From contig NZ_JAHCLR010000042.1 of NCBI RefSeq assembly GCF_018455725.1, positions 1 to 57,603 of the forward strand: a DNA stretch of 57,603 nt, read 5' to 3'. Each line of letters opens with the position of its first letter. Positions within the stretch are counted from its first letter, which is position 1. The position numbers were made by a program, and so were the translations under genes. Of this stretch, positions 8,326-16,956 are shown in pieces. The stretch comes from Mycolicibacter acidiphilus. GTDB taxonomy: Bacteria; Actinomycetota; Actinomycetes; Mycobacteriales; Mycobacteriaceae. The notes beneath the pieces were generated by a model. The model was not told where the DNA came from. It ran no database searches and saw only the letters and a program-made list of their open reading frames with translations.

Positions 8326-10073
8326 GGCAGCCCGCCGACGCCGGCGGTCACCGACTGCGAGTCGACGAACTCGGCGTAGCCCGGGCAGTCCGCCAGCAGC
8401 TCGGCATGGGTGCCGGCGCCGATCACCCGTCCGCCGTCGACGACGATCACCTGATCTGCGTCGATCACCGTCGAGATCCGCTGCGCCACAATGATGACCG
8501 TCGCATCCGCGGCGCTCTCGGCCAGCGCGGCCCGGACCCTTGCATCGGTCCGCACGTCCAGCGCCGAGAACGCGTCGTCGAACAGGTAGATCGCGGGCCG
8601 GCGGACCACCGCCCGGGCGATCGCCAGCCGCTGCCGCTGCCCGCCGGACAGGTTGACACCGCCCTGCGCCACCCGCATCGCCAGGCCGTCGGGGTGCGCG
8701 GCGACGAAATCGTCGGCGGCGGCCACCCGCAGCGCCGCCCAGAGTTGCTCGTCGGACACCGTCTCCCCGGGCGGGGCGCCGTAGCGCAGGTTGTCGGCGA
8801 CGGTTCCGGAGAACAGGTGCGGCCGCTGCGGAACCAGGCCGATCCCCGCCCACAGCTGCTCCGGATCGTAGTCGCGCACGTCGACGTCGTCGACACGCAC
8901 CGAACCGGCGGTGACGTCGCGCAGCCGGGCGATCAGCGACACCAGTGTCGACTTGCCCGACCCGGTGCTGCCGACCACCGCGGTGGTGGTCCCCGGCCGC
9001 GCGGTGAACGACACGTCGTGCAGCACGGCGCGGTCGGCGCCCGGGTAGCGGAACCCGACCCCGGTCAACTGCACCGTGCCGGTCGTCGGGGGCGTCGTCA
9101 CCGGGTCGGCCGGTGCGCTGATCGTCGGTTCGGTGGCGAGCACCTCGGTGATCCGCTCGGCGCAGACCGACGCGCGGGGCAGCGCGGCCAGCATCATCGT
9201 CGCCATCAGCACGGCCATCAGGATCAGCATGAAATAGGACAGGAAGGCGATCAGTGAGCCGATCTGCATCGCACCGGCGTTGATCCGCAGTCCGCCGAAC
9301 CAGATCAGCGCGACGCTGGAGCAGTTGATGGTCAGCGTGGTGGCGGGCAGCATCAGTGCCTGCAGGTTTCCGACGGTCAGCGAGGTGTTCGACAGTGCCC
9401 GGTTGACGCCGCCGAAGCGGGCTCGCTCGACCGGTTCGCGGGCGAAGGCGCGGATCACCCGGATGCCGGTGAGCTGATCGCGCAGCACCCGGTTGATGTT
9501 GTCGATCAGCATCTGCATGCGCCGGAAGTAAGGCAGCATCCGCCGAATGATCGCGTAGTTGGCGAGCGCCAGCACCGGCACGCTGACCAACAGCAGCCAG
9601 GACAGGCCGGCGTCCTGGTGCACGGCCATCAGCACCCCGCCGATGCTCATGATCGGCGCGGCGGCCAGCACCGTCGCACTCAACTGCACCAGCGTCTGGA
9701 TCTGGCGGACGTCGTTGGTGGTGCGGGTCAGCAGTGAGGCCGCCCCGAACCGGGTGGTCTCGGATTCGGAGAAACCGGTGACGGCAGAGAACACCGCGAA
9801 CCGCAGATCTCGGCCGAAGCCGGTCCCGGTGCGGGCGCCGCAGTACACGGCGAGGACGGCGCACAGCACCTGCAGCCCGGTCACGGCGAGCATCTCGGCG
9901 CCCAGTCGCATGATGACGGCGGTGTCGCCGCGGACCACGCCGTCGTCGATGATCGCGGCGTTCACCGTCGGCAGATACAGCGAGGCGCAGGTGCTGATCA
10001 TCTGCAGGGCCATCACCGCCGCGACCAGCCATCGGTACGGCCGGACGTAGCAGCGCAGCAGCGCCAGGAGCAT
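8322..10073 (-). CDS. ABC exporter half, degenerate NBD partner (Rv1273c-like)
   Basis: A 583-residue TMD-NBD protein beginning MLLALLR at ATG 10073; an upstream in-frame start at 10091 is less likely by comparison with the remembered Rv1273c N-terminus. The NBD has Walker [10 protein letters not shown] and canonical signature [14 protein letters not shown]. Walker B reads FDDAFSALD, with Asp where the catalytic Glu should be, and the switch position reads AQRIS, with Gln for His. With the ISAGE signature of its partner this makes one degenerate and one competent ATP site, the hallmark of heterodimeric exporters. Transcribed first, with a 4-nt overlap to the partner. Confidence 0.92.
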   Translation of the reverse strand: MLLALLRCYVRPYRWLVAAVMALQMISTCASLYLPTVNAAIIDDGVVRGDTAVIMRLGAEMLAVTGLQVLCAVLAVYCGARTGTGFGRDLRFAVFSAVTGFSESETTRFGAASLLTRTTNDVRQIQTLVQLSATVLAAAPIMSIGGVLMAVHQDAGLSWLLLVSVPVLALANYAIIRRMLPYFRRMQMLIDNINRVLRDQLTGIRVIRAFAREPVERARFGGVNRALSNTSLTVGNLQALMLPATTLTINCSSVALIWFGGLRINAGAMQIGSLIAFLSYFMLILMAVLMATMMLAALPRASVCAERITEVLATEPTISAPADPVTTPPTTGTVQLTGVGFRYPGADRAVLHDVSFTARPGTTTAVVGSTGSGKSTLVSLIARLRDVTAGSVRVDDVDVRDYDPEQLWAGIGLVPQRPHLFSGTVADNLRYGAPPGETVSDEQLWAALRVAAADDFVAAHPDGLAMRVAQGGVNLSGGQRQRLAIARAVVRRPAIYLFDDAFSALDVRTDARVRAALAESAADATVIIVAQRISTVIDADQVIVVDGGRVIGAGTHAELLADCPGYAEFVDSQSVTAGVGGLP

Positions 10074-10221
10074 TGGGTAACTGTCGCACACCCGGTTCGG
10101 CGCAACCGCTGGTTGCCGCGGTGCGCCTGCGACACGAAGTTCGCTGGTCCGGTCGTGTGCCGTGGTTGACCGCCGATGCTGCCGCTACAGTGCATCGTGT
10201 GACCAGCAGAAGGCGGCGATA

Positions 10222-10776
10222 GTGGTGCGTCTGAACTTTGCGGTGCCGGCGCTGGCCGCCGCGACCATGCTCTCGATGGTCGCCGGCTGCGGCGGTTCGG
10301 ACTCGACCGGGGGCGAGTCCACCGGCGGATCGGCGGGAACCCCGTCGGCGTCGGGCGTCCACGGCCCGATGTTCCCGCAGTGCGGCGGGGTCAGCGACGA
10401 GACCATCACCAACCTGACCAGGGTCGCCGGGCTGGCGAACACCGCGCAGAACTCGGTCGGCTGCCAGTGGCTGGCCCGCGGCGGCATCATGGGGCCGCAC
10501 TTCTCCTTCTCCTGGTATCGGGGCAGCCCGATCGGGCGGGAACGCAAGACCGAGGAGGTGTCGCGGACGTCGGTGGAGGACATCAACATCGACGGCCACA
10601 GCGGCTTCATCGCGGTCGGCACCGCCCCGACGATGGGCGACAACCTGTGCGAGGTGGGGATCCAGTTCGGCGACGACTTCATCGAATGGTCGGTGAGCTT
10701 CGTCCAGAAGCCGTTCCCGGACCCCTGCGACGTGGCCAAAGAGCTGACCCACCAGTCGATTGCGAACTCCAAATGA
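10222..10776 (+). CDS. lprB: Lipoprotein LprB
   Basis: A 184-residue lipoprotein with a GTG start at 10222 (GTG 10225 is an alternative) and lipobox VAGC giving Cys23 as the lipidated residue. A Gly/Ser/Thr-rich linker follows, then a DUF3558-type domain with the conserved [27 protein letters not shown] and [12 protein letters not shown] segments. The domain matches M. tuberculosis Rv1274 closely. It is anchored on the outer face of the plasma membrane; its function is unknown. TACAGT at 10187-10192 is a plausible -10. The stop overlaps the lprC start. Confidence 0.9.
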   Translation: MVRLNFAVPALAAATMLSMVAGCGGSDSTGGESTGGSAGTPSASGVHGPMFPQCGGVSDETITNLTRVAGLANTAQNSVGCQWLARGGIMGPHFSFSWYRGSPIGRERKTEEVSRTSVEDINIDGHSGFIAVGTAPTMGDNLCEVGIQFGDDFIEWSVSFVQKPFPDPCDVAKELTHQSIANSK

Positions 10777-11318
10777 ACCGCCGTATCACCGCCGGGGCGG
10801 GTGCCCTGCTGGCCGTGCTGACGCTGCTGACCGGTTGCTCGCGCGAGATCGGCGGCACCGCGGTCAAAGCCGGTGCCGGGGACACGCAGCGCAACGACAA
10901 CTCCGAACGGCAGTACCCCAACCTGCTCAAGGAGTGCGAGGTGCTGACGACCGACATCCTGGCCAAGACCGTCGGCGCGGACCCGCTGGACATCCAGAGC
11001 ACGTTCGTCGGCGCGATCTGCCGCTGGCAGGCCGCCAACCCGGCCGGGCTGATCGACATCACCCGGTTCTGGTTCGAGCAGGGCAGCCTGGACAACGAGC
11101 GCAAGGTCGCCGAGTTCCTGAAGTATCAGATCGAGAACAAGTCCATCGTGGGCGTGCCGTCGATCGTGATGAAGCCGGCCGACCCCAACGGTTCGTGCGG
11201 GGTGGCCTCCGACGCCGCCGGTGTCGTGGGCTGGTGGGTGAACCCGCAGGCGCCGGGGATCGACGCCTGCGCGCAGGCGCTCAAGCTGATGGAACTGACG
11301 CTGGCCACCAACTCGTAG
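10773..11318 (+). CDS. lprC: Lipoprotein LprC
   Basis: A 181-residue lipoprotein paralogous to LprB. Its ATG overlaps the lprB stop (ATGA), so translation is probably coupled. The signal peptide ends in lipobox LTGC with Cys22 lipidated. The DUF3558-type body contains [31 protein letters not shown] and [19 protein letters not shown], with the conserved cysteines. It matches Rv1275. The LprB/LprC pair may act together on the outer membrane face; no biochemical role is established. A strong palindrome ends the operon. Confidence 0.92.
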   Translation: MNRRITAGAGALLAVLTLLTGCSREIGGTAVKAGAGDTQRNDNSERQYPNLLKECEVLTTDILAKTVGADPLDIQSTFVGAICRWQAANPAGLIDITRFWFEQGSLDNERKVAEFLKYQIENKSIVGVPSIVMKPADPNGSCGVASDAAGVVGWWVNPQAPGIDACAQALKLMELTLATNS

Positions 11319-11371
11319 GCGATTTCGGCGCGATAAAGCCCGCTCAGCGGGCTTTATCGCGCCGAAATCGC
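11319..11371. terminator. 53-nt perfect palindrome between convergent lprC and sixA
   Basis: Arms 11319-11344 and 11346-11371 are exact reverse complements over 26 bp, with one central base (C11345). It starts directly after the lprC TAG and ends 3 nt before the sixA stop, so it is placed to end transcription from both sides. The inner stem AAAGCCCGCT/AGCGGGCTTT followed by A/T bases resembles an intrinsic terminator in each direction. Such length and perfection suggest a mobile or repeated intergenic element doing this job. Confidence 0.8.
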
Positions 11372-11374
11372 GCG

Positions 11375-11878
11375 TCAGCGGGGGACGTGGAAGTCGGTCA
11401 GGGTCGCCCCGCCGAGTTCCAGCGCGCGCCACGACCCTTCGATGCGCAGCACCGCGATGCCCGACGTCGGGTATTTGGCTGAGATCTGCTGCGCGACGGT
11501 GGCGTGACTGCCCGGGCCGGCCAGGCCGAGGGCGACCCGGGACATCGCCGGTTCGTGGCCGACCACCAGCAGCGTGTGCACGTCGTCTGTGACGCCGTTG
11601 ATCTCGGCGATCACCGCGCCGGGGACTGCGTCGTAGAGGCCGTCGCGGTAGTCGACCGGGGCGGTGATGCCGGTTCGCTGCAGGGTCTGGCGGGTGCGGG
11701 TGGCCGTTGAGCACAGCACCAGGTCGATCCCCGGGGCGTTGGCGCGCAGCCAGTCCCCGGCCAGCTTCGCCTCCCGGATCCCACGGTTCGCCAGCGGCCG
11801 CTCGTGGTCGGGTGACCCGGCGGGGTAATCCGATTTCGCGTGGCGCAGCAGGAGCAGGGTGCGGGCGGAGGTGGTCAC
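11375..11878 (-). CDS. sixA: SixA-type phosphohistidine phosphatase (Rv1276c-like)
   Basis: A 167-residue histidine-phosphatase superfamily protein. The catalytic RHG-type motif is LLRHAKSDYP with His13 as the phospho-acceptor. Arg61 (STATRTRQT) and His108 (VVGHEP) complete the phosphate pocket. LRHAKS is the SixA variant, whose E. coli member dephosphorylates histidine on phosphotransfer proteins; the mycobacterial target is unknown. Convergent with lprC and divergent from the yhaO-like gene. Complete, with normal family length. Confidence 0.9.
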   Translation of the reverse strand: MTTSARTLLLLRHAKSDYPAGSPDHERPLANRGIREAKLAGDWLRANAPGIDLVLCSTATRTRQTLQRTGITAPVDYRDGLYDAVPGAVIAEINGVTDDVHTLLVVGHEPAMSRVALGLAGPGSHATVAQQISAKYPTSGIAVLRIEGSWRALELGGATLTDFHVPR

Positions 11879-11970
11879 CGCACCACGGTAGGTCAGCGAT
11901 GTTGTCGGTGGGCGGTCATAGGATCGCGGTGCCCGGTTCGGTACGGGCGCGCCACCCGAGGGGAGTTGCC

Positions 11971-13200
11971 TTGCTCGTCGTGCATGCCGCAGACATTCAC
12001 CTGGACAGCCCGTTGCACAACGCCGGCCGCATCGGCGAGGAGTACGCGCAGGAGCTTCGGCGCAGCACCCGGCGAGCGCTGACCAATCTGGTGACGCTGA
12101 CCCTGCAGCGCAAAGCCGACCTGCTGGTCATTGCCGGCGATCTGTACGACGGCAGCTGGCACGATTTCAGCACCGGGCAGTTCTTCATCGAGCAGATGAT
12201 CCCGTTGCGGGACGCTGGCATTCCGGTGGTCATCGCATCGGGGAATCATGATGCGGCCAGCCAGATCACCCGGTCGCTGACGCTGCCCGCCGGGATACAC
12301 ATGCTCGCCACCGATAAGCCGGAGAGCATCGTCTTCGACGATCTCGGAGCGGTGGTGCACGGGCAGGGGTATGCCGTCCGGGACGTGCAGGACAACCTTG
12401 CCGCCGTCTATCCGCCCGCGGTTCCCGAGCTGATCAACGTCGGGGTGCTGCACACCGCGGCCACCGGCTCACCGGACCACGACAACTATGCGCCGTGCTC
12501 GGTCGCGAATCTGGAGCAGCTGCGTTACGACTACCTGGCACTCGGACACATCCACCAGCGCGGCCCGGTGGTGGAGGGAGAGTTCCCGGCGTATTTCAGC
12601 GGAAATCTGCAGGGCAGAAATCCACGGGAGACGGGCGCAAAAGGGGCGCTGCTGGTGGATCTCAACCCCGGCTCACCCGCGAAGATCAGCTTCGAAGCAG
12701 TCGATGTGGCCCGCTGGGACCGAATCGAGATCAACGCCGACCGGATCGCAGACCGCGTGGCGTTGGCCGAGGCCGCTCGGGATCGGATGCGCGCGGCGGT
12801 CCGGGAAGCGGAGAGCAGGACCCTGATCGTGCGGGTCGCGATCACCGGGACGACGAAACTGGCTGGTCAGCTGGTAGACGACGACTGGCTGCAGGCCGAA
12901 ATGACCGGCATCGCCACCGACGTCGGCGCGGTGCTCGACAAGGCGACGGCGCGCGTGCAGCCACCGCCGCCACCCGACCCCGACGCGCAGCGTCTCCGGG
13001 AGGCGGTCGCCGGGGCCGCCGCGGCACTGGCAGCCGATGAGGCAGGCACCAGGGCGGTGGTGACAGTGTTGGATCGGGAGATCCGTGACATTGCCCGGGA
13101 CGGCGGGCTTTTCGACCTTTCCGATCCGGCCGTGCTGCGCGACTTGCTGGACCGGGCGCGAGACGGACTCGACGCCCGACTGGCGGAGCGGCAGAGCTGA
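11971..13200 (+). CDS. YhaO-like metallophosphoesterase / DNA exonuclease subunit
   Basis: A 409-residue protein if TTG 11971 is used, chosen because GAGGGGAG lies just upstream; GTG 11980 is possible. Metal-binding motifs are in order: D8-x-H10 in HAADIHLDSPLHN, AGDLYDG (56-61), SGNHD (90-94), and GHIHQRG later. HAADIHLDSP and FSGNLQGRNPRETGAKG are YhaO-family features, distinct from the HTADWHLG style of SbcD/Mre11. The C-terminal half lacks a recognisable fold. Its stop shares one base with the start of the yhaN-like gene (TGATG), so the two are translationally coupled. Likely a nuclease in DNA repair; this is family inference. Confidence 0.85.
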   Translation: MLVVHAADIHLDSPLHNAGRIGEEYAQELRRSTRRALTNLVTLTLQRKADLLVIAGDLYDGSWHDFSTGQFFIEQMIPLRDAGIPVVIASGNHDAASQITRSLTLPAGIHMLATDKPESIVFDDLGAVVHGQGYAVRDVQDNLAAVYPPAVPELINVGVLHTAATGSPDHDNYAPCSVANLEQLRYDYLALGHIHQRGPVVEGEFPAYFSGNLQGRNPRETGAKGALLVDLNPGSPAKISFEAVDVARWDRIEINADRIADRVALAEAARDRMRAAVREAESRTLIVRVAITGTTKLAGQLVDDDWLQAEMTGIATDVGAVLDKATARVQPPPPPDPDAQRLREAVAGAAAALAADEAGTRAVVTVLDREIRDIARDGGLFDLSDPAVLRDLLDRARDGLDARLAERQS

Positions 13201-16200
13201 TGCGAATCGAGCGCCTGGTCCTGACCGCCTATGGTCGGGCACGCGATGTCGGGGTCGATATCGGCGACGGCGTCACTGTCGTTCTAGGGGTCAACGAAGC
13301 CGGAAAGTCGACGTCCCTCGACGCGCTCAGCGACTTTCTGTGGGGCATCTCGAGGGGCAGCGCCGGTGCATCGGAATTGGCTCCGAATCAGTTGCGGATC
13401 GATGCGGTCGTCAACGTCGCCGGTGACTCTTGCGCGGTCGTGCGCAAGTCCACCGGCCTGTTCGCCGAGGATCTTGCGACTGAGTTCCCGGCGCAGTGGA
13501 ATCCGACGAATCAACTGACGGCGCAGTGGTGGCGAACTCGACTGGGCATCAACCATGCGGACCTGCGGCGGGGCGGTTCGGAGGTGTTCGCCGGCAGCGG
13601 TGACATCGCCGACATCATCTTCGCTGCTCGGGAAGGCCGTAGTGCCCGAGAGGTCCTCAAGGAGATCACCGATCAGGCTGACAAACTGTTCAAGCCGGAC
13701 GGCCGGTCGAAAAGAGTCCAGGTGCGGCTCGCGGTGGAGGAGTACAAGCGAGCTGTCGCCGACCGCGACGGCCGGTTGACTCGGGCGAGCGCCGTCGTCG
13801 CACAGCGCGAAGCGGTCCAGGAATTGGAGGGCCGGCGCAGCCAGTTGCGCCGTGACGCGGCGGTGACGTCGCAGAAGCTCAAGCGGGAAGATGAGAACGG
13901 GCGGGTCGTCGGTCACGTTCTCCGGCTGCACCGAGCAACCGGAGAACTCGACGCCATCGACCAGCAAGGTGATCGGCTCTCGCCGGCCGAGCTTGCCGAC
14001 TACCAGAAGGCGCTTACCGCGTTTCGCAGTGCCGAGGAACGAATCAGCAAGCTGGACAGTGGAATTGCAACCAAGACCGGGGTCATCGATGGACTGTCCA
14101 TCGATGACCGGTTGCTGGACGATCGGGAAACGTTCAGTCGACTCCAACCGGACGCCAACGCCCGTATCGACGACTTGCGCCGTGCCGGTGAGGAATTCGG
14201 GGCGGCGGTCGAGGAGGCCACCACAGGACTGTGGCAGCTGTTGGGCAGCATCGGTGTCGAGCGCACCGACGACCTCGACGACGCATTGGCGGGCGCACGG
14301 ATCCGTGACGATCATGCCGCGACTCTGAACGAGCTCGCCGATCAGATCGAGACGCTCGAAGGACATCGGCAAGATGCCAGACAGAAGCGTGATGACGCCC
14401 TGGGTGAACTGCTGGGGAAGGGCGTCACGGTTGAAATCGCAACCGCAGCGGCGCCTGACGGAGAAGCGATCGACAGGATCCGTAAAGCCCTGATCCAGGC
14501 GCGCAACGACGAAGGGAAAGCGACAGCGTTGCTCGCCGAGGCCGCCGCCGCGGTACAGGTACTGCAGGCGAGCGACTCGGATCCGTATGCCCCGGCTGCG
14601 CTGACACCTGCTGACGTCACCGATGCTCGCGGTGCTCGGGATGCGCAGTGGGGGGCCATCCGGCGGTCCTGGGTGACGGGTGAGCTTCCGGTGCCGGCGG
14701 AGCGGGTCGACATCGCCGCTGAATTCGACGCGGCAGTGGCCGCGGCCGACCGGGTTGCCGACGACGAGGCGGGCGAGCGGTCGCGTGTCGCGGCACTGGA
14801 TGCCCGGGCCGAACTGCACGTCGAAGGGCTCGACGCTGCGCGGCGCAAGCAGCAGGATGCGACGACGCACCTTGAAACAGAAGCAGAGGATTGCCGCCGG
14901 GCGGCGGAGGGCTGGGCTGCGGTATGGGCGGATCTCGGGATCGCCAACCCCCCCGATGTCGACAGCAGTTCGGTGGTCGTCGGACTGCTCTCCACCGCGC
15001 ACGTCGCACAGGCCCGAGAACGATCTGCCACCGAACAACTCGCCGGCTTCTGTGAGCGCTGGGACACCGCTGCGGAACTGGTCGGGCTGCCGCCGACGAC
15101 CACCGCCGCGGCATGGCACAAGCGGTCCGACGTCCTCGCAGAGATCGCAACCGTGGATGCACAGCGCATCAAGGACCGGAAACGGGAAGCGCAGGCGCGG
15201 GGCCGATGGGGTGACTTCGCCACGGAGGCAACCGCACTTCTCCTCCGGCACGCACTGATCGAAGAGGACCGGGCCGTGACACCGGCCGTCATCGAGCAGG
15301 GTTTCGCAAACCTCGGTCGGCAACTCGAGGCGGCGGCGGAGGCCGCGGCCAGACGTACGACCCACCTCGAGCAGATCGAGGAGATGCACACGGAGCGCGA
15401 CGAAGTGCGGCAGGTCCAGCAGCAAGCGGCCGATTCATTACAACGGTTAGTCGAGTCGCACCGGGTGGACGGCGAGCAGGATCTGGTTGTGCTCGCCGAC
15501 CGGGCCGTGCGTGCCGCGGATCCGCTGCATGATCAGGAAGAGGCCGTCAAGGCCATCAGGAACGGGCTGGACCCGGCTAGTGACCTGCAGGACGTCATAG
15601 ACCGCCTGGCCGGACACGACGAGGTGACCGTCGGTGAGGCCGTGGAGGATGCGCAGGTTAGCGATCGGGAGGCGCGTCAAGCCGCTGAGCTGATTTCGAC
15701 CGAGTACGGCCTGGCGCGCGAACGCCTGACCGAACTCGAGCGAGCCGCCGGTGCGGCCGACGCCGAGGCCGCAGTGGCGGCCCGGCAGGCGGAGGTGGCG
15801 CGGCTGGTGGAGGCCTGGATGGTCGCGGCCCTGCAGCGGAAACTACTGGAGGACGTCCTCGACGGTCTCGGATCCGGCGATGCCCGCCCGCTCCTGGACC
15901 ACGCCGGGCGGCTTCTCGAACAACTCACCGGAGGCCGCTGGGTCGCCCTGCGCGCCGATGAGGACGGTGCCACACGCACGCTGCGGGTCATCCGCGCCGA
16001 CAACGTGCCGTTCGAACCCAAGCAGCTCTCCGAAGGCACCGCCGATCAGGTTTTCTTCGCGCTGCGGTTGGCCGCCGTCGCCGAACTGCACCGAGAGCGG
16101 GTGCAGGCCGGTGAGGCCGCACTGCCGCTGGTGCTCGACGACGTGCTGATGGCCTTCGACGAGGCGCGGGTACGCAGCGCGCTGCAGATTCTGGTGACGC

Positions 16201-16358
16201 TGGCGCCCGGCCTGCAGGTGATCGTCTTCACCCACCATCAGCATGTCGCCGACGCGGCCGAGGGGTTCGATTCGATCACGGTGTCGCGCTTACCGGAGGC
16301 CGCGATGATCGCCGATCCGCTCGACGGTGAATTGATCCGCGCTCAGGCTTCGACATAG
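13200..16358 (+). CDS. YhaN-like SMC/Rad50-type ATPase
   Basis: A 1052-residue AAA ATPase with split head domains and a long coiled coil. Walker A is GVNEAGKST (30-38). The segment with RTRLGINHADLRRGG, FAGSGDIADIIF and LFKPDGRSK is the YhaN family fingerprint. Residues about 170-880 are charged heptad-like coiled coil. The C-terminal head has signature LSEGTADQVFFALRLA (from 943) and Walker B LPLVLDDVLMAFDE (about 973-986). There is no CxxC zinc hook typical of Rad50. With the YhaO-like nuclease it should form an SbcCD-like complex. Codon and base use look somewhat less GC-rich than the flanking opp and lpr genes. Confidence 0.88.
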   Translation: MRIERLVLTAYGRARDVGVDIGDGVTVVLGVNEAGKSTSLDALSDFLWGISRGSAGASELAPNQLRIDAVVNVAGDSCAVVRKSTGLFAEDLATEFPAQWNPTNQLTAQWWRTRLGINHADLRRGGSEVFAGSGDIADIIFAAREGRSAREVLKEITDQADKLFKPDGRSKRVQVRLAVEEYKRAVADRDGRLTRASAVVAQREAVQELEGRRSQLRRDAAVTSQKLKREDENGRVVGHVLRLHRATGELDAIDQQGDRLSPAELADYQKALTAFRSAEERISKLDSGIATKTGVIDGLSIDDRLLDDRETFSRLQPDANARIDDLRRAGEEFGAAVEEATTGLWQLLGSIGVERTDDLDDALAGARIRDDHAATLNELADQIETLEGHRQDARQKRDDALGELLGKGVTVEIATAAAPDGEAIDRIRKALIQARNDEGKATALLAEAAAAVQVLQASDSDPYAPAALTPADVTDARGARDAQWGAIRRSWVTGELPVPAERVDIAAEFDAAVAAADRVADDEAGERSRVAALDARAELHVEGLDAARRKQQDATTHLETEAEDCRRAAEGWAAVWADLGIANPPDVDSSSVVVGLLSTAHVAQARERSATEQLAGFCERWDTAAELVGLPPTTTAAAWHKRSDVLAEIATVDAQRIKDRKREAQARGRWGDFATEATALLLRHALIEEDRAVTPAVIEQGFANLGRQLEAAAEAAARRTTHLEQIEEMHTERDEVRQVQQQAADSLQRLVESHRVDGEQDLVVLADRAVRAADPLHDQEEAVKAIRNGLDPASDLQDVIDRLAGHDEVTVGEAVEDAQVSDREARQAAELISTEYGLARERLTELERAAGAADAEAAVAARQAEVARLVEAWMVAALQRKLLEDVLDGLGSGDARPLLDHAGRLLEQLTGGRWVALRADEDGATRTLRVIRADNVPFEPKQLSEGTADQVFFALRLAAVAELHRERVQAGEAALPLVLDDVLMAFDEARVRSALQILVTLAPGLQVIVFTHHQHVADAAEGFDSITVSRLPEAAMIADPLDGELIRAQAST

Positions 16359-16414
16359 CCGTTCTACATCACGAGACCGGCCGGTTCTCCGCCGGCGATT
16401 CCGACGGTCTGTGC

Positions 16415-16672
16415 TCAGGCATCGCGGAAGCGCTGCTGTACCGCCTGTCGTGACACCCCCAACACCATGCCGATGGTTCCCCAACTCTCGCCGTTGGCGC
16501 GTGCTTCTGCTACCGCCCGACGCAGCGATTCAGTCGCGGCATCGGCTGCCACGGCTGCTTCACGGACATGTCGCAGGTACCGTCCGTCGCGTACCTTCAC
16601 TGACGGGTCGGCAGGGTTCATCTGGTTGATCCACCGCTCTGCGGTGGTGGTCTCATCGATCTTGGTTGTCAT
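16415..16672 (-). CDS. Small HTH DNA-binding protein
   Basis: An 85-residue protein from ATG 16672 (GTG 16681 would add three residues and follows GAGGTG). The N-terminus is acidic. The C-terminus (AVAEARANGESWGTIGMVLGVSRQAVQQRFRDA) is a clear helix-turn-helix: SWGTIGMVLGVS, then the recognition helix RQAVQQRF. Similar short HTH proteins are common in actinobacteria with no assigned role; some are antitoxins or autoregulators. It is convergent with the yhaN-like gene and begins 1-10 nt after a small upstream ORF. Function not known. Confidence 0.75.
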   Translation of the reverse strand: MTTKIDETTTAERWINQMNPADPSVKVRDGRYLRHVREAAVAADAATESLRRAVAEARANGESWGTIGMVLGVSRQAVQQRFRDA

Positions 16673-16682
16673 AGCCGGCACC

Positions 16683-16796
16683 TCAGAGATAGTCGTAGTT
16701 CTTCGGTTGCAGTACGTTCACGTGGATGATCCGCTGCGGGTCGTCGGCGGCCGTGCTCGACAAGCCTGACGGGACTGCGACTGACGTGCAGGGCAT
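16683..16796 (-). CDS. Possible small ORF or gene remnant upstream of the HTH gene
   Basis: An ATG at 16796 opens a 37-residue frame ending VNVLQPKNYDYL and stopping only 1-10 nt before the HTH gene, as in an operon. The frame stays open further upstream without a good start. A second short frame ending SARKHYSE stops at 16813. Both endings look like real protein C-termini, but neither has a credible N-terminus or ribosome site. The 160 nt from 16797 to the oppA stop hold nothing else I can support. This may be a decayed gene or toxin partner; confidence is low. Confidence 0.3.
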   Translation of the reverse strand: MPCTSVAVPSGLSSTAADDPQRIIHVNVLQPKNYDYL

Positions 16797-16956
16797 CTGC
16801 GTCAGTGATTCCCTACTCGGAGTAATGCTTGCGGGCCGACTCGACGAACTCAATATCGTCAACGTTACTTTGACGACGGTCGAAGTGTCAGCAATGTCTT
16901 GACGGTTCGCGGTGGAGTGCCGCGAAGAGGACCCGCATGATGCCGGTGCAGTTCGC

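Noticed and set aside
8326-10752. Apparent N-terminal extension of the first ABC gene, giving a 1438-codon frame
   Set aside because: The added part is shadow frame over the second ABC gene and lprB; the true start is GTG 8325, overlapping the partner's stop.
11971-16358. Calling the nuclease-ATPase pair SbcD-SbcC or a proven phage-defence system
   Set aside because: Motifs fit YhaO/YhaN better and no zinc hook is present; defence function has no direct support here beyond possible foreign composition.
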